Positions 1 to 7,956 of a stretch of 20,903 nucleotides of DNA are shown piece by piece. The translations under genes and the position numbers were made by a program. Below the pieces are notes generated by a model, which ran no database searches, was not told the origin of the DNA, and saw only the letters and a list, made by a program, of their open reading frames with translations. This DNA comes from Fibrobacterota bacterium (GTDB taxonomy: Bacteria > Fibrobacterota > Fibrobacteria > UBA5070). Where the stretch lies: NCBI GenBank assembly GCA_016715065.1, contig JADKBN010000016.1, positions 1 through 20,903 on the forward strand, in the 5' to 3' direction. The number at the start of each line of letters is the position of its first letter. Within the stretch, counting starts at the first letter, position 1.

Positions 1-526
1 TTTCCTGGGGGCGAAGCGTTCGTATTTCGGCGACCTCCGGCCTGGGAGCCAGGTTAAACTTTCCCCGCGAAGGGTTCGCGAAATCCATGCCCTGGTCCGC
101 CATCCTTTTGTCGATCGTTCCATGTCCCGCCAAGGCCCCAGAAAGGGTTCGTACCCGCAAACCAGCCAGGTCAGGGCGAGGCGATCCTCGATGTGCTGAT
201 GCCTGCGGCGGGGGTTGTCCCGGGATTGCCATCTTCGACAACGCCAGGCACGCCGGTCCAGTCCTGGTCGGGCGAGGGTGGGGCTGGCGCAGTGGCAGCA
301 ACTTGCGCCTTCCGGGGATGGACGTCTGACACCTGTCGTTGGTTTGGGATCTCAGGAGCCGACTCGGAACACCTGTGTCCGGAGGGTCTACCTATGCCGG
401 ATTCTGGTAGGGACCGAGACCGGAGAAACGCTGGGGCAAGTGCTGCGGCTGGGTGTGCCCTTATTTAAGCCTCGCGATGCTCAAGTCGGTCCGTTTCGCG
501 GGATCGACGATTTTCTGATTGCATCT
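1..526 (+). other. Unresolved, probably coding stretch with many apparent frameshifts
   Basis: No open frame here gives a recognisable complete protein. The sequence is GC-rich and codon-like, and it lies directly upstream of a dehydratase gene broken by several indels, so I infer that it carries the ends of one or more upstream operon genes scrambled by further indels. In frame 2 from base 2 to about 190 a segment containing the residues YFGDLRPGSQVKL vaguely resembles the C-terminal part of a hotdog-fold protein, but this is too weak for a call. I see no tRNA, repeat, terminator or clear promoter. Confidence 0.4.
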
Positions 527-1022
527 GTGCGTTTCCACCTCATCGACCGCGTCGGGGAGGTCCGTCACGGCCGCCATATCGTGGAATTGTGAAGTGCGTG
601 AGCCTTTCAAACGACGTGTTCAATGAACACTTCCCCGGCTACCCCATTTTCCGGGAACCCTGGTGCTGGAAGGGATGGCGCAACCCTGGCCGGGTCGTTT
701 TCCGAAAATGACGCCATGCTCCATCGGGGTTGGCACCTCGGCACTGCATCCTGGCCATGGCCAATCGCGTGAAGTGGACCAAGCCCGCCGAGAGCCCGGC
801 GATCGCATAGTCTACCGCGCCGACATCCTGGGCGGCTCTTTCCCGAGAGTTCCGGCGTAGCCCGAGCGGAGACGGTAGATGGACAACTCCAGCGCCAGCG
901 CGGAACTGGCCTTCACCTTCGTGCGGTGGGAGACGGATCCCTGCGGAAAACCGCGAGAACTCTACCCGCATGTACGCACGCGTCGCACCCGCTTTCTGGA
1001 CGATGGCGACGGCAAGGCGTGA
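527..1022 (+). CDS. FabZ-like hotdog (3R)-hydroxyacyl-ACP dehydratase, frameshifted
   Basis: This gene likely dehydrates 3-hydroxyacyl-ACP to trans-2-enoyl-ACP in the operon's type II synthase. When the frames are spliced, the order of FabZ motifs is clear: FHLIDRVGEV near the N-terminus, then NEHFPGYPIF with the catalytic-type His codon at 628-630, then PGTLVLEGMAQ with the catalytic-type Glu codon at 669-671, then LAGSFSEND, LAMANRVKWTKPAE, GDRIVYRADILGG and a C-terminal part containing ELAFTFVRWETD. At least four or five single-base indels lie between about 590 and 900, none of which removes a motif. The spliced length of about 165 residues is slightly above the FabZ norm of about 145, because of a basic C-terminal tail. 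The GTG at 527 is a guess; the true start may be further upstream. Family assignment is firm, substrate is not. Confidence 0.75.
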
Positions 1023-1025
1023 ATC

Positions 1026-1566
1026 GTGGGGGCTCGACGGGAGCCCATCGCTGAAGGAGTACTTGCGCCTGAAGAGTGGGCCAGAGTACTACGATCCGGC
1101 GTTCAGCAGGGGCGTTGGTCGTCCTCGCACGGCTCCTTACCGGAAAGCAGATCGATCCTCGACGCACCCATCCATTGGGCTTTGGGCGACCTGGAGTTCC
1201 AGGACTACGGCCTGGAGACCATCCGCGAAAAAAAGCCGCGACGAAGCGGGGGACGTGGAGCTCCGAACGCTTCGCCCGCGAGAATGCACTCGGTCAGCCC
1301 CTCACCCAGTTCAAGGTCCTGTACAACATGCCGTTGTGCCTCGCGCCCATGGAACTGGATCTGGTCAACGAAAATTCCGTGACCCACGGTCTGGACGAAG
1401 GCATGCTGGTTTCCGCCGTGGCCACGGCCTGGGAAAACGACATGATTCTCGCGACCCGCTGCCGGGCCGACGGCGAGGATCGGTGCGTCGCGGCGCTCGC
1501 GCGGCGAGACGAGATCCCTCTGGATCGCCGGGGCGACATCCTGGAGATCCTGGGGAGTGGACCTGA
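1026..1566 (+). CDS. Unrecognised operon protein, frameshifted
   Basis: I do not recognise this protein. A GTG at 1026, three bases after the dehydratase stop, opens a frame with the segments LAPEEWARVL and APIHWALGDLEFQDY. Near 1240-1260 the coding signal moves to another frame with RFARENALGQ, FKVLYNMPLCLAPMELDL, ENSVTHGLDEGML and AWENDMILATRCRADGE. A TGA at 1564-1566 overlaps the ATG of the ketosynthase, as is usual in this operon, but reaching it needs one more frame change. The spliced length is about 180 residues. There is no signal peptide or membrane segment. Its place between dehydratase and ketosynthase genes suggests a part in acyl-chain synthesis, such as a thioesterase or hotdog accessory protein, but no motif proves this. 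Confidence 0.5.
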
Positions 1567-2754
1567 TGACGGAACGTGTCTTCCTTTGCGGCGCGGGGTC
1601 GTCTCGCCCATCGGATCCGGATGGGACGAATTCCGTCAAGAGAGTCCTGGAGGGCCGCCACGGCTGCGCGCGGCTGACGGTGTTCGATGGAACGCTCCTT
1701 CCGTGCATCTGGCCGCCGGAAGCCCGCGCGAACGCGAAGGTGATCCCCAGCGCTGATCGCGACGACCGGAAATCGATCTTCCTGGCCATGGCTGCCAGCC
1801 AGATTCTTCCCACCCATCGGGGTGGAACGCCGTGGCCCCGCCCTGCGCTGGGCCTTGCTGGGCGGAGGATCGAACACTTCGATCTGGCCGGATACACGAG
1901 CGATCCGGACCCCGATTGGAGGCTCCACCAGCGCCACCTGCGCGTGGCGGTTGAAGAGCTTTGCTCCACCCACGGGGTGGGAGGTATGCGCAGCGTGAAC
2001 GTTTCGGCCTGCGTGGGCGCCACCCAAGCCATGGGAGTCGCCTTCCGGCACGTGAGGGCCAATCCCGACCTGGCCATTCTGGCGGGCGGTACCGATTCGA
2101 TGCTCTCGCCTTTTGCATTACACGGGGTTTCACCATCTGGGCGCTCTTTCGAGGTGGAACGGGGATCCCGCCTTGGCCTGCCGTCCTTTCGACGCCGACC
2201 GCTGCGGCATCGTGCTGGGGAGGGGAGCCGGGCTCACGGTGGTCCAGTCCGATCGGACGGCCCATCCTTCCGAGATCCTCGCCGAGATCGTCGGGTACGG
2301 CACCACGCTGGACGCCCCATGGTGACCGACCCGGATCCGGAGGAACCCAGTTGGCGCGATGCGCCCTGGACGCCATCGCCGATGCCAAAATCCGTCCAGA
2401 AGACGTCGATTGCGTGCACCTGCACGGCACGGGAACTCCCAAGAACGAGCCCGCCGAAGCCGCCGCGATGCGCAGGATCTTCGGGTCGCGCGCAAGCGAA
2501 GTGCCTGTGTTTTCCCTGAAAGGCCAGGTGGGCCACCTGGTGGGTGCCTGCGGGGCCGTGGAAACCTTGGCGGCCGCGCTGTGCCTGCGCGAACAGGTGG
2601 TGCTGCCCACGGTCAATTGCATGCGGGTCGACCAGAGCCTGGGGTTGCGTGTGGTCCAGGGCGAGCCTCTGGCCATGCCGTTGCGGCACATCTTGAAGCT
2701 CAACGCCGCCTTTGGCGGCCAGAACGCGGCGCTGGTCCGCGGAGGGTTCCGTGA
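1566..2754 (+). CDS. Beta-ketoacyl-ACP synthase (FabF/KS type), frameshifted
   Basis: This enzyme would extend an acyl chain on the ACP by decarboxylative Claisen condensation. It starts MTERVFLCGAG at 1566, overlapping the preceding TGA. After frame correction the thiolase-fold landmarks follow in order: VSPIGSGWDEF, the nucleophile motif NVSACVGATQAMG (Cys codon 2010-2012), AGGTDSMLSP, PFDADRCGIVLGRGAG, HGTGTPKNE (His codon 2423-2425), LKGQVGHLVGACGAVE (His codon 2534-2536) and NAAFGGQNAAL. The Cys-His-His triad marks an active ketosynthase rather than a chain-length factor. Length after correction is about 395 residues, close to FabF. At least three indels occur, near 1600, 2130 and 2340, and another is needed to reach the TGA at 2752-2754. 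The nucleophile loop ACVGATQA differs from the common FabF ACATS form, so this is probably a specialised and not the housekeeping synthase. Confidence 0.85.
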
Positions 2755-3457
2755 TGGATCCATCCACCGTGGTGGTCACCGGCGCGAGTTCCGGGATCGG
2801 GCGCGCCATCGCGGAGCGGTTCTCCCCGGACGGGCGTCCGCTGCTCCTGCAGGGCAATCGCAACGATGCAGGCACTCGAGCCGTTCGCGGATCGCGCCCG
2901 GATCGTCCGTTGCGATCTGCGGGATTGCGCGCAATTGGACGGATTTTGTCGAGACATCGAGGGGCGCTCACCGTGGTCCACGCGGCCTCGGTGGTGGGAA
3001 CAGATCTGCTGTCGGAGCTTTCCGACGAGGTCGTGGGAGGATGCTCTCCGTGAACGTGCGCGCCTGGGTGAAGCTGTGCCGGGTCGCGGTGCGCCCATGA
3101 TGCGCGCGCGCAAAGGCTGCCTGGTGGCGATCAGCTCCGTGACCGCCAGGCGCGCCAGCCGTAGCCAAAGCGTCTATGGGGGACCAAGGCCTTCCAGGAG
3201 GGGTTCGTTCGCGCCCTGGCCGCCGAGGTGGCGTCCCGCGGGTGCGTGTGAACGCCGTCGCGCCTGGCCCCATCGATTCGGGCAGTCTCAAGGGCTTGCT
3301 GGCCCAGGCTCCGGAAGAAGTGAAGGCCTCCCTGGCCTGCGGTCGATTGGGCCTTCCCGAGGACGTGGCCGAAGCGGTCCATTGGCTGTGCTCGGACGCG
3401 GCCGGATTCATTCATGGACAAGTTCTGTCTGTAGACGGCGGATTCAGCGGGGCGTAG
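2754..3457 (+). CDS. SDR-family 3-oxoacyl-ACP reductase (FabG-like), frameshifted
   Basis: This is a short-chain dehydrogenase/reductase that probably reduces 3-ketoacyl-ACP with NAD(P)H. The ATG at 2754 overlaps the ketosynthase stop as TGATG. Visible motifs are the dinucleotide-binding VVVTGASSGIGRAIAERF at the N-terminus, VRCDLRD, a VVHAASVVGTDLL segment in the place of the usual NNAG, the catalytic Ser in LVAISSVTARRAS, a Tyr-x-x-x-Lys site recovered only after an indel near 3180 (Y-G-G-T-K), VRVNAVAPGPIDSGSL and a C-terminal VLSVDGGFSGA. Spliced length is about 234 residues, normal for the family. At least three indels are needed (about 2870, 3040 and 3180). The HAAS variant of the NNAG motif is unusual. 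A second SDR lies two genes downstream, so the operon has two reductases of this fold. Confidence 0.82.
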
Positions 3458-3458
3458 G

Positions 3459-4046
3459 TTGAACGGCGAGGATTTCCTGGATCTGTGCCGCGCGCGCCGC
3501 AGCGCCCGTGAGTTCCTGCCCGTGGCACTGGACGCGCTCCAGGTGGCTACGCTGCTGGAATGCGCCAAGTCCATCCCGTACGCGTCCTCGCGCAAGGGCT
3601 GGGACGTGGTGGCCATCGTGGACGCCTTCGCGATCTCGGAGGCGGCCGACGCGGTCGATCGCGCCGCGCAGCGTGGGCAGGCCGCATCCGCGAAGACCTG
3701 CGTTGCGAGTGGACCTCCTACAGCCGCAATTTCTCTTCCTTTCGCGGAGCCGCGGCGGTGTTCGCCACCGTCTTCAGGCCTTCGCCGGGGCTACCGCCAT
3801 GGTGGACGGGCCGGACGCGTGGGCGGAAGCCTTCGATCGCGAAAACCACATCAAGTCCATTTCCAACGCGACCATGGCCCTGTGCCTGGCCGCGACTTCC
3901 CTGGGGCTGGCGGCGTGCTCATGACCGGGCCCTCCTGGCCCGGGAAGATCTCGAATCCATCCTGCATCTTCCCGCGCGGACGGGAATTGGCTGCCTTCGT
4001 GGCCGTCGGTACCCGCGAAAGACGAACCTTCCACCGGAGCCCCTGA
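3459..4046 (+). CDS. Nitroreductase-family flavoprotein, internally frameshifted
   Basis: This is an FMN-dependent oxidoreductase of the nitroreductase fold. The N-terminus carries FLDLCRARRSAREF, the typical Arg-Arg-Ser-x-Arg phosphate-binding start of the family, followed by LLECAKSIPYASSRKGWDVV. The C-terminal half has IKSISNATMALCLAATSLGLAACSMTG, with the usual helix that packs on the flavin, and ends ELAAFVAVGTRERRTF. Two compensating shifts between about 3690 and 3925 move the reading frame away and back. Spliced length is about 195 residues, normal for the family. The TTG at 3459, one base after the preceding TAG, fits the tight operon spacing. A flavoprotein of this kind inside a fatty-acid-type operon is unusual. 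It might act as an enoyl reductase, a desaturase-like enzyme or a redox partner, but the substrate cannot be read from sequence. Confidence 0.75.
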   Translation: MNGEDFLDLCRARRSAREFLPVALDALQVATLLECAKSIPYASSRKGWDVVAIVDAFAISEAADAVDRAAQRGQAASAKTCVASGPPTAAISLPFAEPRRCSPPSSGLRRGYRHGGRAGRVGGSLRSRKPHQVHFQRDHGPVPGRDFPGAGGVLMTGPSWPGKISNPSCIFPRGRELAAFVAVGTRERRTFHRSP

Positions 4047-4047
4047 C

Positions 4048-4430
4048 ATGGACCACCTGACGCGATTCCGCGAACTCCTCCTGCCCGTCTTCTCGCTGGA
4101 TTCCATCGAAGAAATCCCGCCCGAAGCCTCCCTGGTGGCGGACCTGGGCGCCGACAGCCTCGACTTCGTGGAGATCGTCTACATGGTGGAAAAGGAGTTT
4201 TCCGTCAAGCTCTCCACCAAGACCATCTACCTGGAAGGTCGCGAACTGCGCACCGACGAGATGTTCCTGGAGGGCGTGCTGGACCCCGGGAAGGTGGAGG
4301 GATTGCGGGAGATGCTGCCCCGCTACGCAGACAAGATCCGTCCCGGCATGGGGCGTGCGGAATTGTTCGGATTGGTGACGGTCAGGACCTGGCCGAGGTG
4401 GTGCGCCAGCGGATCGCGGCCAAGCCATGA
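4048..4430 (+). CDS. Acyl carrier protein, C-terminally extended, frameshifted near the end
   Basis: This is the carrier that would hold the growing chain by a phosphopantetheine arm. The motif LGADSLDFVEIVYMVEKEF is the classical ACP helix II with the modified Ser at residue 37 (codon 4156-4158). The N-terminal part FRELLLPVFSLDSIEEIPPEASLVADL is also ACP-like. The protein runs on for about 50 residues beyond a normal 78-residue ACP, with segments TIYLEGRELRTDEMFLEG and GLREMLPRYADKI. Near 4365-4380 a single-base shift moves the frame so that the gene ends QDLAEVVRQRIAAKP at the TGA at 4428-4430, overlapping the next ATG by four bases. ATG 4048 follows the nitroreductase stop by one base. 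It is dedicated to this cluster by position. Confidence 0.88.
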
Positions 4431-5154
4431 GCGAGCTCTCCGGAAAGAGGATCCTGGTCACGGGCGGCACGGGGTTTCTGGGCGAGGCGATCTGCCGGCG
4501 GGCCACGGAGCCGGCTGCGCAGGTGGCCTTCACCTGGACGCGAAACGGCGCCAAGGCCCTGGCCCTGGCCTCGGAGATTCCCGGAGCCATCGCCCTGGAG
4601 GCCGATGTGTGCGATCCGGTAGCCGTGGAAAACGCCGTGAACGCGGCGGTCGCGGCCTTCGGGGGATTGGACGGGGTGGTCAACAACGCGGGCATGAGCC
4701 AGGTGTTGCCGCTGCCGCTGCTGGAAGAGGAAGACATCGATCTGGCGGTGGACGTGAACCTGAAAGGTCCCCTGCGCGTGACGCGCTCGGTGGTGCGCCA
4801 CATGATCCGAAACGGCGGCGGATCGGTGGTGTTGATGGGGTCCATCGCGGGCCACAAACTGCTGGACGTTCCGTGACCTACGCCATGACCAAGGCCGGAC
4901 TTTCCGGCATGGCCAAGGCATTGGCCTCCGAACTCAAGCGGTTTTCCATCCGCGTGAACAACGTGGTGCCCGGCATGGTCGATGGCGGCATCGCCCGCGG
5001 GATCCCCGACGAACACCGCAAGGCGTTCCTGTCGCATTGCGCGGCGGGACGGGCCGGCACGGCGCTGGAAATCGCCGAGGTGGTGTGCTTTCTGCTGTCG
5101 GATCGATCCTCCTACATCAACGCCCAGGACATCGCCGTGGATGGCGGATTCTGA
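4427..5154 (+). CDS. SDR-family reductase (second FabG-like), one frameshift
   Basis: This short-chain dehydrogenase/reductase probably reduces a ketoacyl-ACP intermediate. It starts MSELSGKRILVTGG at 4427 in an ATGA overlap with the ACP gene. Motifs in order are VTGGTGFLGEAICRR (an atypical nucleotide-binding loop, more usual being GASxGIG), EADVCDP, VVNNAGMSQV, the catalytic Ser in VVLMGSIAGHK, the active-site YAMTKAGLSGMAKALASEL, VNNVVPGMVDGGI, and INAQDIAVDGGF at the end. A single indel near 4872, just before YAMTK, splits the frame. Spliced length is about 242 residues, as expected. Unlike the first SDR of the operon it keeps the complete NNAG motif, so the two probably differ in substrate or step. 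Confidence 0.86.
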
Positions 5155-5155
5155 C

Positions 5156-6553
5156 ATGACGCGCGAGACGATCCTTTCCAACACCATGGTCTGGTGCGTC
5201 GCGTGCGCCAAGGCGGAGCCTGCGCGTGGTGGCCGGGTGGAAGGTGTGTTTTTGGAGAGGCTCTGTGCCGCCCAAGGGCCCGAGCCGATCCTGCTGGCGG
5301 CCTCGAAAGCTGGTACCGGTCCCGCGCGATGCGTCCGCGTTCCATCCAGCGGCCCGTGCACCCCAAGGCCGCGCGGGAAGGTTGCCCTCGCGATTGCGGT
5401 CCGTGCACGGGGCATCTTGCGGATCTGCGCCTGCCCATTTTTTCCATCACCAACGTGTGCAATCTCGATTGCCCGATCTGCTTCACGCACAACCGTCCGG
5501 ACCAAGCCTACCACAAGTCCCTGGAGGACGTGGAGCGGATCGCCGATCGGATCCTGGAGCGCAATCCCGATCAGACCATCGTGGATCTGACCGGAGGCGA
5601 GCCCACGCTCCATCCGCAGCTGCCGGAAATTGTCGCCCTGTTGCGCCGAAGGGTTCGCCCGGGTGATGGTGAACACCAACGGGATGCGGTTGGCGCGCGA
5701 TCGCGAGCTCGCGCAGGCCCTGGCGCGCCACGACGCCCACGTGGTGCTCTCGCTGGACACCCTGGATCCCCAAAGGAGCCGCACCATCCACGGCGCGGAC
5801 ATCGTGGAGGCCAAGGAACGCTGCCTGGAGATGCTCCAGGAACATTCCATCGCCACGACGGTCATCTTCGTGGCCATCAAGGGGATCAACGAATCCGAGC
5901 TCGCCCCGCTGGCAGGCCGACTGTTGGCGCGCGACCACGTGCTGTCGATCACGGTGCAGAACATGGCCTACACCGGGGCCAACGGGTCCAACTTCGCGGG
6001 CGGAGGTCGCATCGCCATGGACGAGGTGGAAACCTTGTTGTGCGAGGTTCCCGGCGTCGAAGCGGGGGATTTCCTGACCCCGGCCGGAGCGCACCCCTTG
6101 TGCTACTCCATGGCCTGGTTCGCCGCGGATGGCGGACGGCTTTTGTCTCTGGGGAAGATCCTGCCCCGCAAGCGCCTGGAAGAATCGAGCGCGGGGAGCT
6201 ACCTGCCGCGCTTGGACGCCGGTTTGATGGAAGACTTCCAACAGGGCCTGGCTCGTGCCTGGTCCGAAGGCTGCGACCCGCAGGACCTGAAGGTGTTGCG
6301 GCGCATCAGCTTGGTCGCCCAAGATCCCGCCCTGTCGGAAGCCGACCGTTCCCGCAAGCTGGAACGGTCGGTCAAGATGGTCTGCGTGCACCCGCACATG
6401 GACGGATCCAACTTCGATCTCGACCGCATCGCCCATTGCGGGGATCTGGTGCCGGACGAATCGGGATCCATGGTGCCGGCCTGCTCGTACAACCTCCTCT
6501 ACCGCGAACGCGACGAGCGTTTCTGGAAACCCGCAGCGCAGGTGGCCCCATGA
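5156..6553 (+). CDS. Tes-like radical SAM protein 1, two frameshifts
   Basis: This radical S-adenosylmethionine enzyme resembles archaeal tetraether lipid synthase (Tes, MJ0619 group) and bacterial relatives. An N-terminal zinc- or rubredoxin-like WCVAC is followed by GCPRDCGPCTGHLADLRL, then ITNVCNLDCPICF, the CX3CX2C site that binds the catalytic 4Fe-4S cluster, then DLTGGEPTLHPQLPEIV and VNTNGMRLA. The C-terminal half has HPLCYSMAW, NFDLDRIAHC and SMVPACSYNLLY, which match Tes-type C-terminal cysteine motifs. Shifts near 5308 and 5650 break the frame; spliced length is about 465 residues. It lacks the HTC cysteine present in its neighbour (LADLRL there). ATG 5156 follows the SDR stop by one base, and the stop overlaps the next gene as ATGA. 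Family features are seen directly. Family members make C-C bonds on lipid tails or methylate a pterin, so the exact reaction here is open. Confidence 0.8.
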
Positions 6554-7914
6554 CGGAATTCGCCCATTCCACCACCCAGTCGGTCTGCCCGGAGTGCAGA
6601 CAAAAAGTGTCTGCGCGGATCGTGGAGCGCCAGGGAGAGGTGTTCTTGGACAAGTGGTGCGCCACCCACGGAGAATCCTCAGTGTTGGTCTCTTCCGATG
6701 CGTCCTGGTATCGTGAATCGGTGCACCATGTGAAGCCGCGCCAGGTGCCGTTGGCCTTGCAGGTGGAGAACTTCCAAGGTTGCCCGGAATCCTGCGGGTT
6801 TTGCACCGAACATCGCCAGCACACCTGCCTTCCCGTGATCGAAATCCTGCGCGATTGCGATCTGCGCTGTCCGGTATGCCTGAAAGGCGAAGCGAACGAC
6901 GAGCGCATGGACCTGGCCACCTTCGAGAAGGTGCTGGACACCTTGCTGGCCGCCGAAGGATCCTTGCCGGTGGTCAATCTCAGCGGGGGCGAGCCCACGT
7001 TGCATCCCGAGATCGCCGAGTTCCTGCGCGTCGCGCGCCAAAAGGGCGTGGCGCAGGTGACGGTCTCCACCAACGGGTTGCGCCTCTTGGAAGACCCGAT
7101 GCTGCGGGATGTCTTTGCCGAAAACGGCGCCCTGGTGGCTCTCCAGTTCGATTCGATGCGCGACGAGGACAACCGGATCCTTCGCGGGAGGGCGATGTAC
7201 CAGCAGCGCATGGCCTTGCTCGAGATCCTGGAAAAAGAAGCCATCCCGTATTCCTTCGTGGCCACCATCGCCCGGGGGGTGAACGAAGACCAGATCGCGG
7301 ATCTGGCCGAACTGTTGTTCACGAGCAAGGCGTCCACCCTGATGCTCCAGCCCGTGTCGCTGGCCGGGCGCGCCGCCGAGTGGGACACTTCGCGTCGGCT
7401 CACCATCCCCGACGTGGTGGCGGGCTTGGCGAAAAACCAAAGACTCAAGCGCGAAGATTTCCACCCGCTGCCCTGCTCGCACCCCTCGTGTTTTGCCATG
7501 AGCTACTTCGTGGAGACCGACGACGGAATCTGGAAAACCCTGGAAACCTTCCTGGGTCGCGAGGGATTCTTGAACCTGGTGACCAATCGGACCCTGCCGG
7601 GATTGGATTCGGAAGGTTTCGAGGCGCTGCGGTTGCGCATGTACGAACTGTGGAGCGCGGCGGATTCCGCCGACCGATCGGATAGGTTCCTCGCGCGTTT
7701 GCGCGACCTGTTGCGCCGATTGCCCCAGGTGGCCGGCGACCAGAAAGCCTTGATGGCCATCGGTCGATCCAGCATGAAAGCGATCTTCATCCACGATTTC
7801 ATGGATGTCCACAGCATGGACATCGCCCGCTTGCAAAAGTGCTGCAACCCCTACGCGCGCACGGACGGGACCCTGGTTCCCATGTGCGCGCAGAACGTGT
7901 TTTTCGGAGGGTAG
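6550..7914 (+). CDS. Tes-like radical SAM protein 2 (intact)
   Basis: This 454-residue protein is a paralogue of the preceding gene and the better match to the Tes family. The cysteine pattern is C13-x2-C16, C37 with a following His, C78-x3-C82-x2-C85, C93 in the HTC motif, and C103-x3-C107-x2-C110 (RDCDLRCPVC) for the SAM cluster. It then has NLSGGEPTLHPEIAEFL, VSTNGLRLL, LPCSHPSCFAMSY, FIHDFMDVHSMDIARLQKCC at the C-terminal cluster site and LVPMCAQNVF. Known Tes enzymes hold auxiliary 4Fe-4S clusters besides the SAM cluster, and these extra cysteines fit that plan; which cysteine binds which cluster is inferred. There is no frameshift and no membrane segment. ATG 6550 overlaps the previous stop. 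A role in C-C coupling or methylation of the acyl product of this operon is likely but unproven. Confidence 0.87.
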   Translation: MTEFAHSTTQSVCPECRQKVSARIVERQGEVFLDKWCATHGESSVLVSSDASWYRESVHHVKPRQVPLALQVENFQGCPESCGFCTEHRQHTCLPVIEILRDCDLRCPVCLKGEANDERMDLATFEKVLDTLLAAEGSLPVVNLSGGEPTLHPEIAEFLRVARQKGVAQVTVSTNGLRLLEDPMLRDVFAENGALVALQFDSMRDEDNRILRGRAMYQQRMALLEILEKEAIPYSFVATIARGVNEDQIADLAELLFTSKASTLMLQPVSLAGRAAEWDTSRRLTIPDVVAGLAKNQRLKREDFHPLPCSHPSCFAMSYFVETDDGIWKTLETFLGREGFLNLVTNRTLPGLDSEGFEALRLRMYELWSAADSADRSDRFLARLRDLLRRLPQVAGDQKALMAIGRSSMKAIFIHDFMDVHSMDIARLQKCCNPYARTDGTLVPMCAQNVFFGG

Positions 7915-7956
7915 GCCGCCGCGCCGCCCTTTCCCCTTCTACCGGGACCCTACATC

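Noticed and set aside
3919..5964. A long open frame of 681 codons on the minus strand
   Set aside because: It runs antisense to the ACP, SDR and radical SAM genes, its protein is of low-complexity Arg/Ser/Pro/Ala type, and the plus strand carries clear family motifs. It is a GC-bias shadow.
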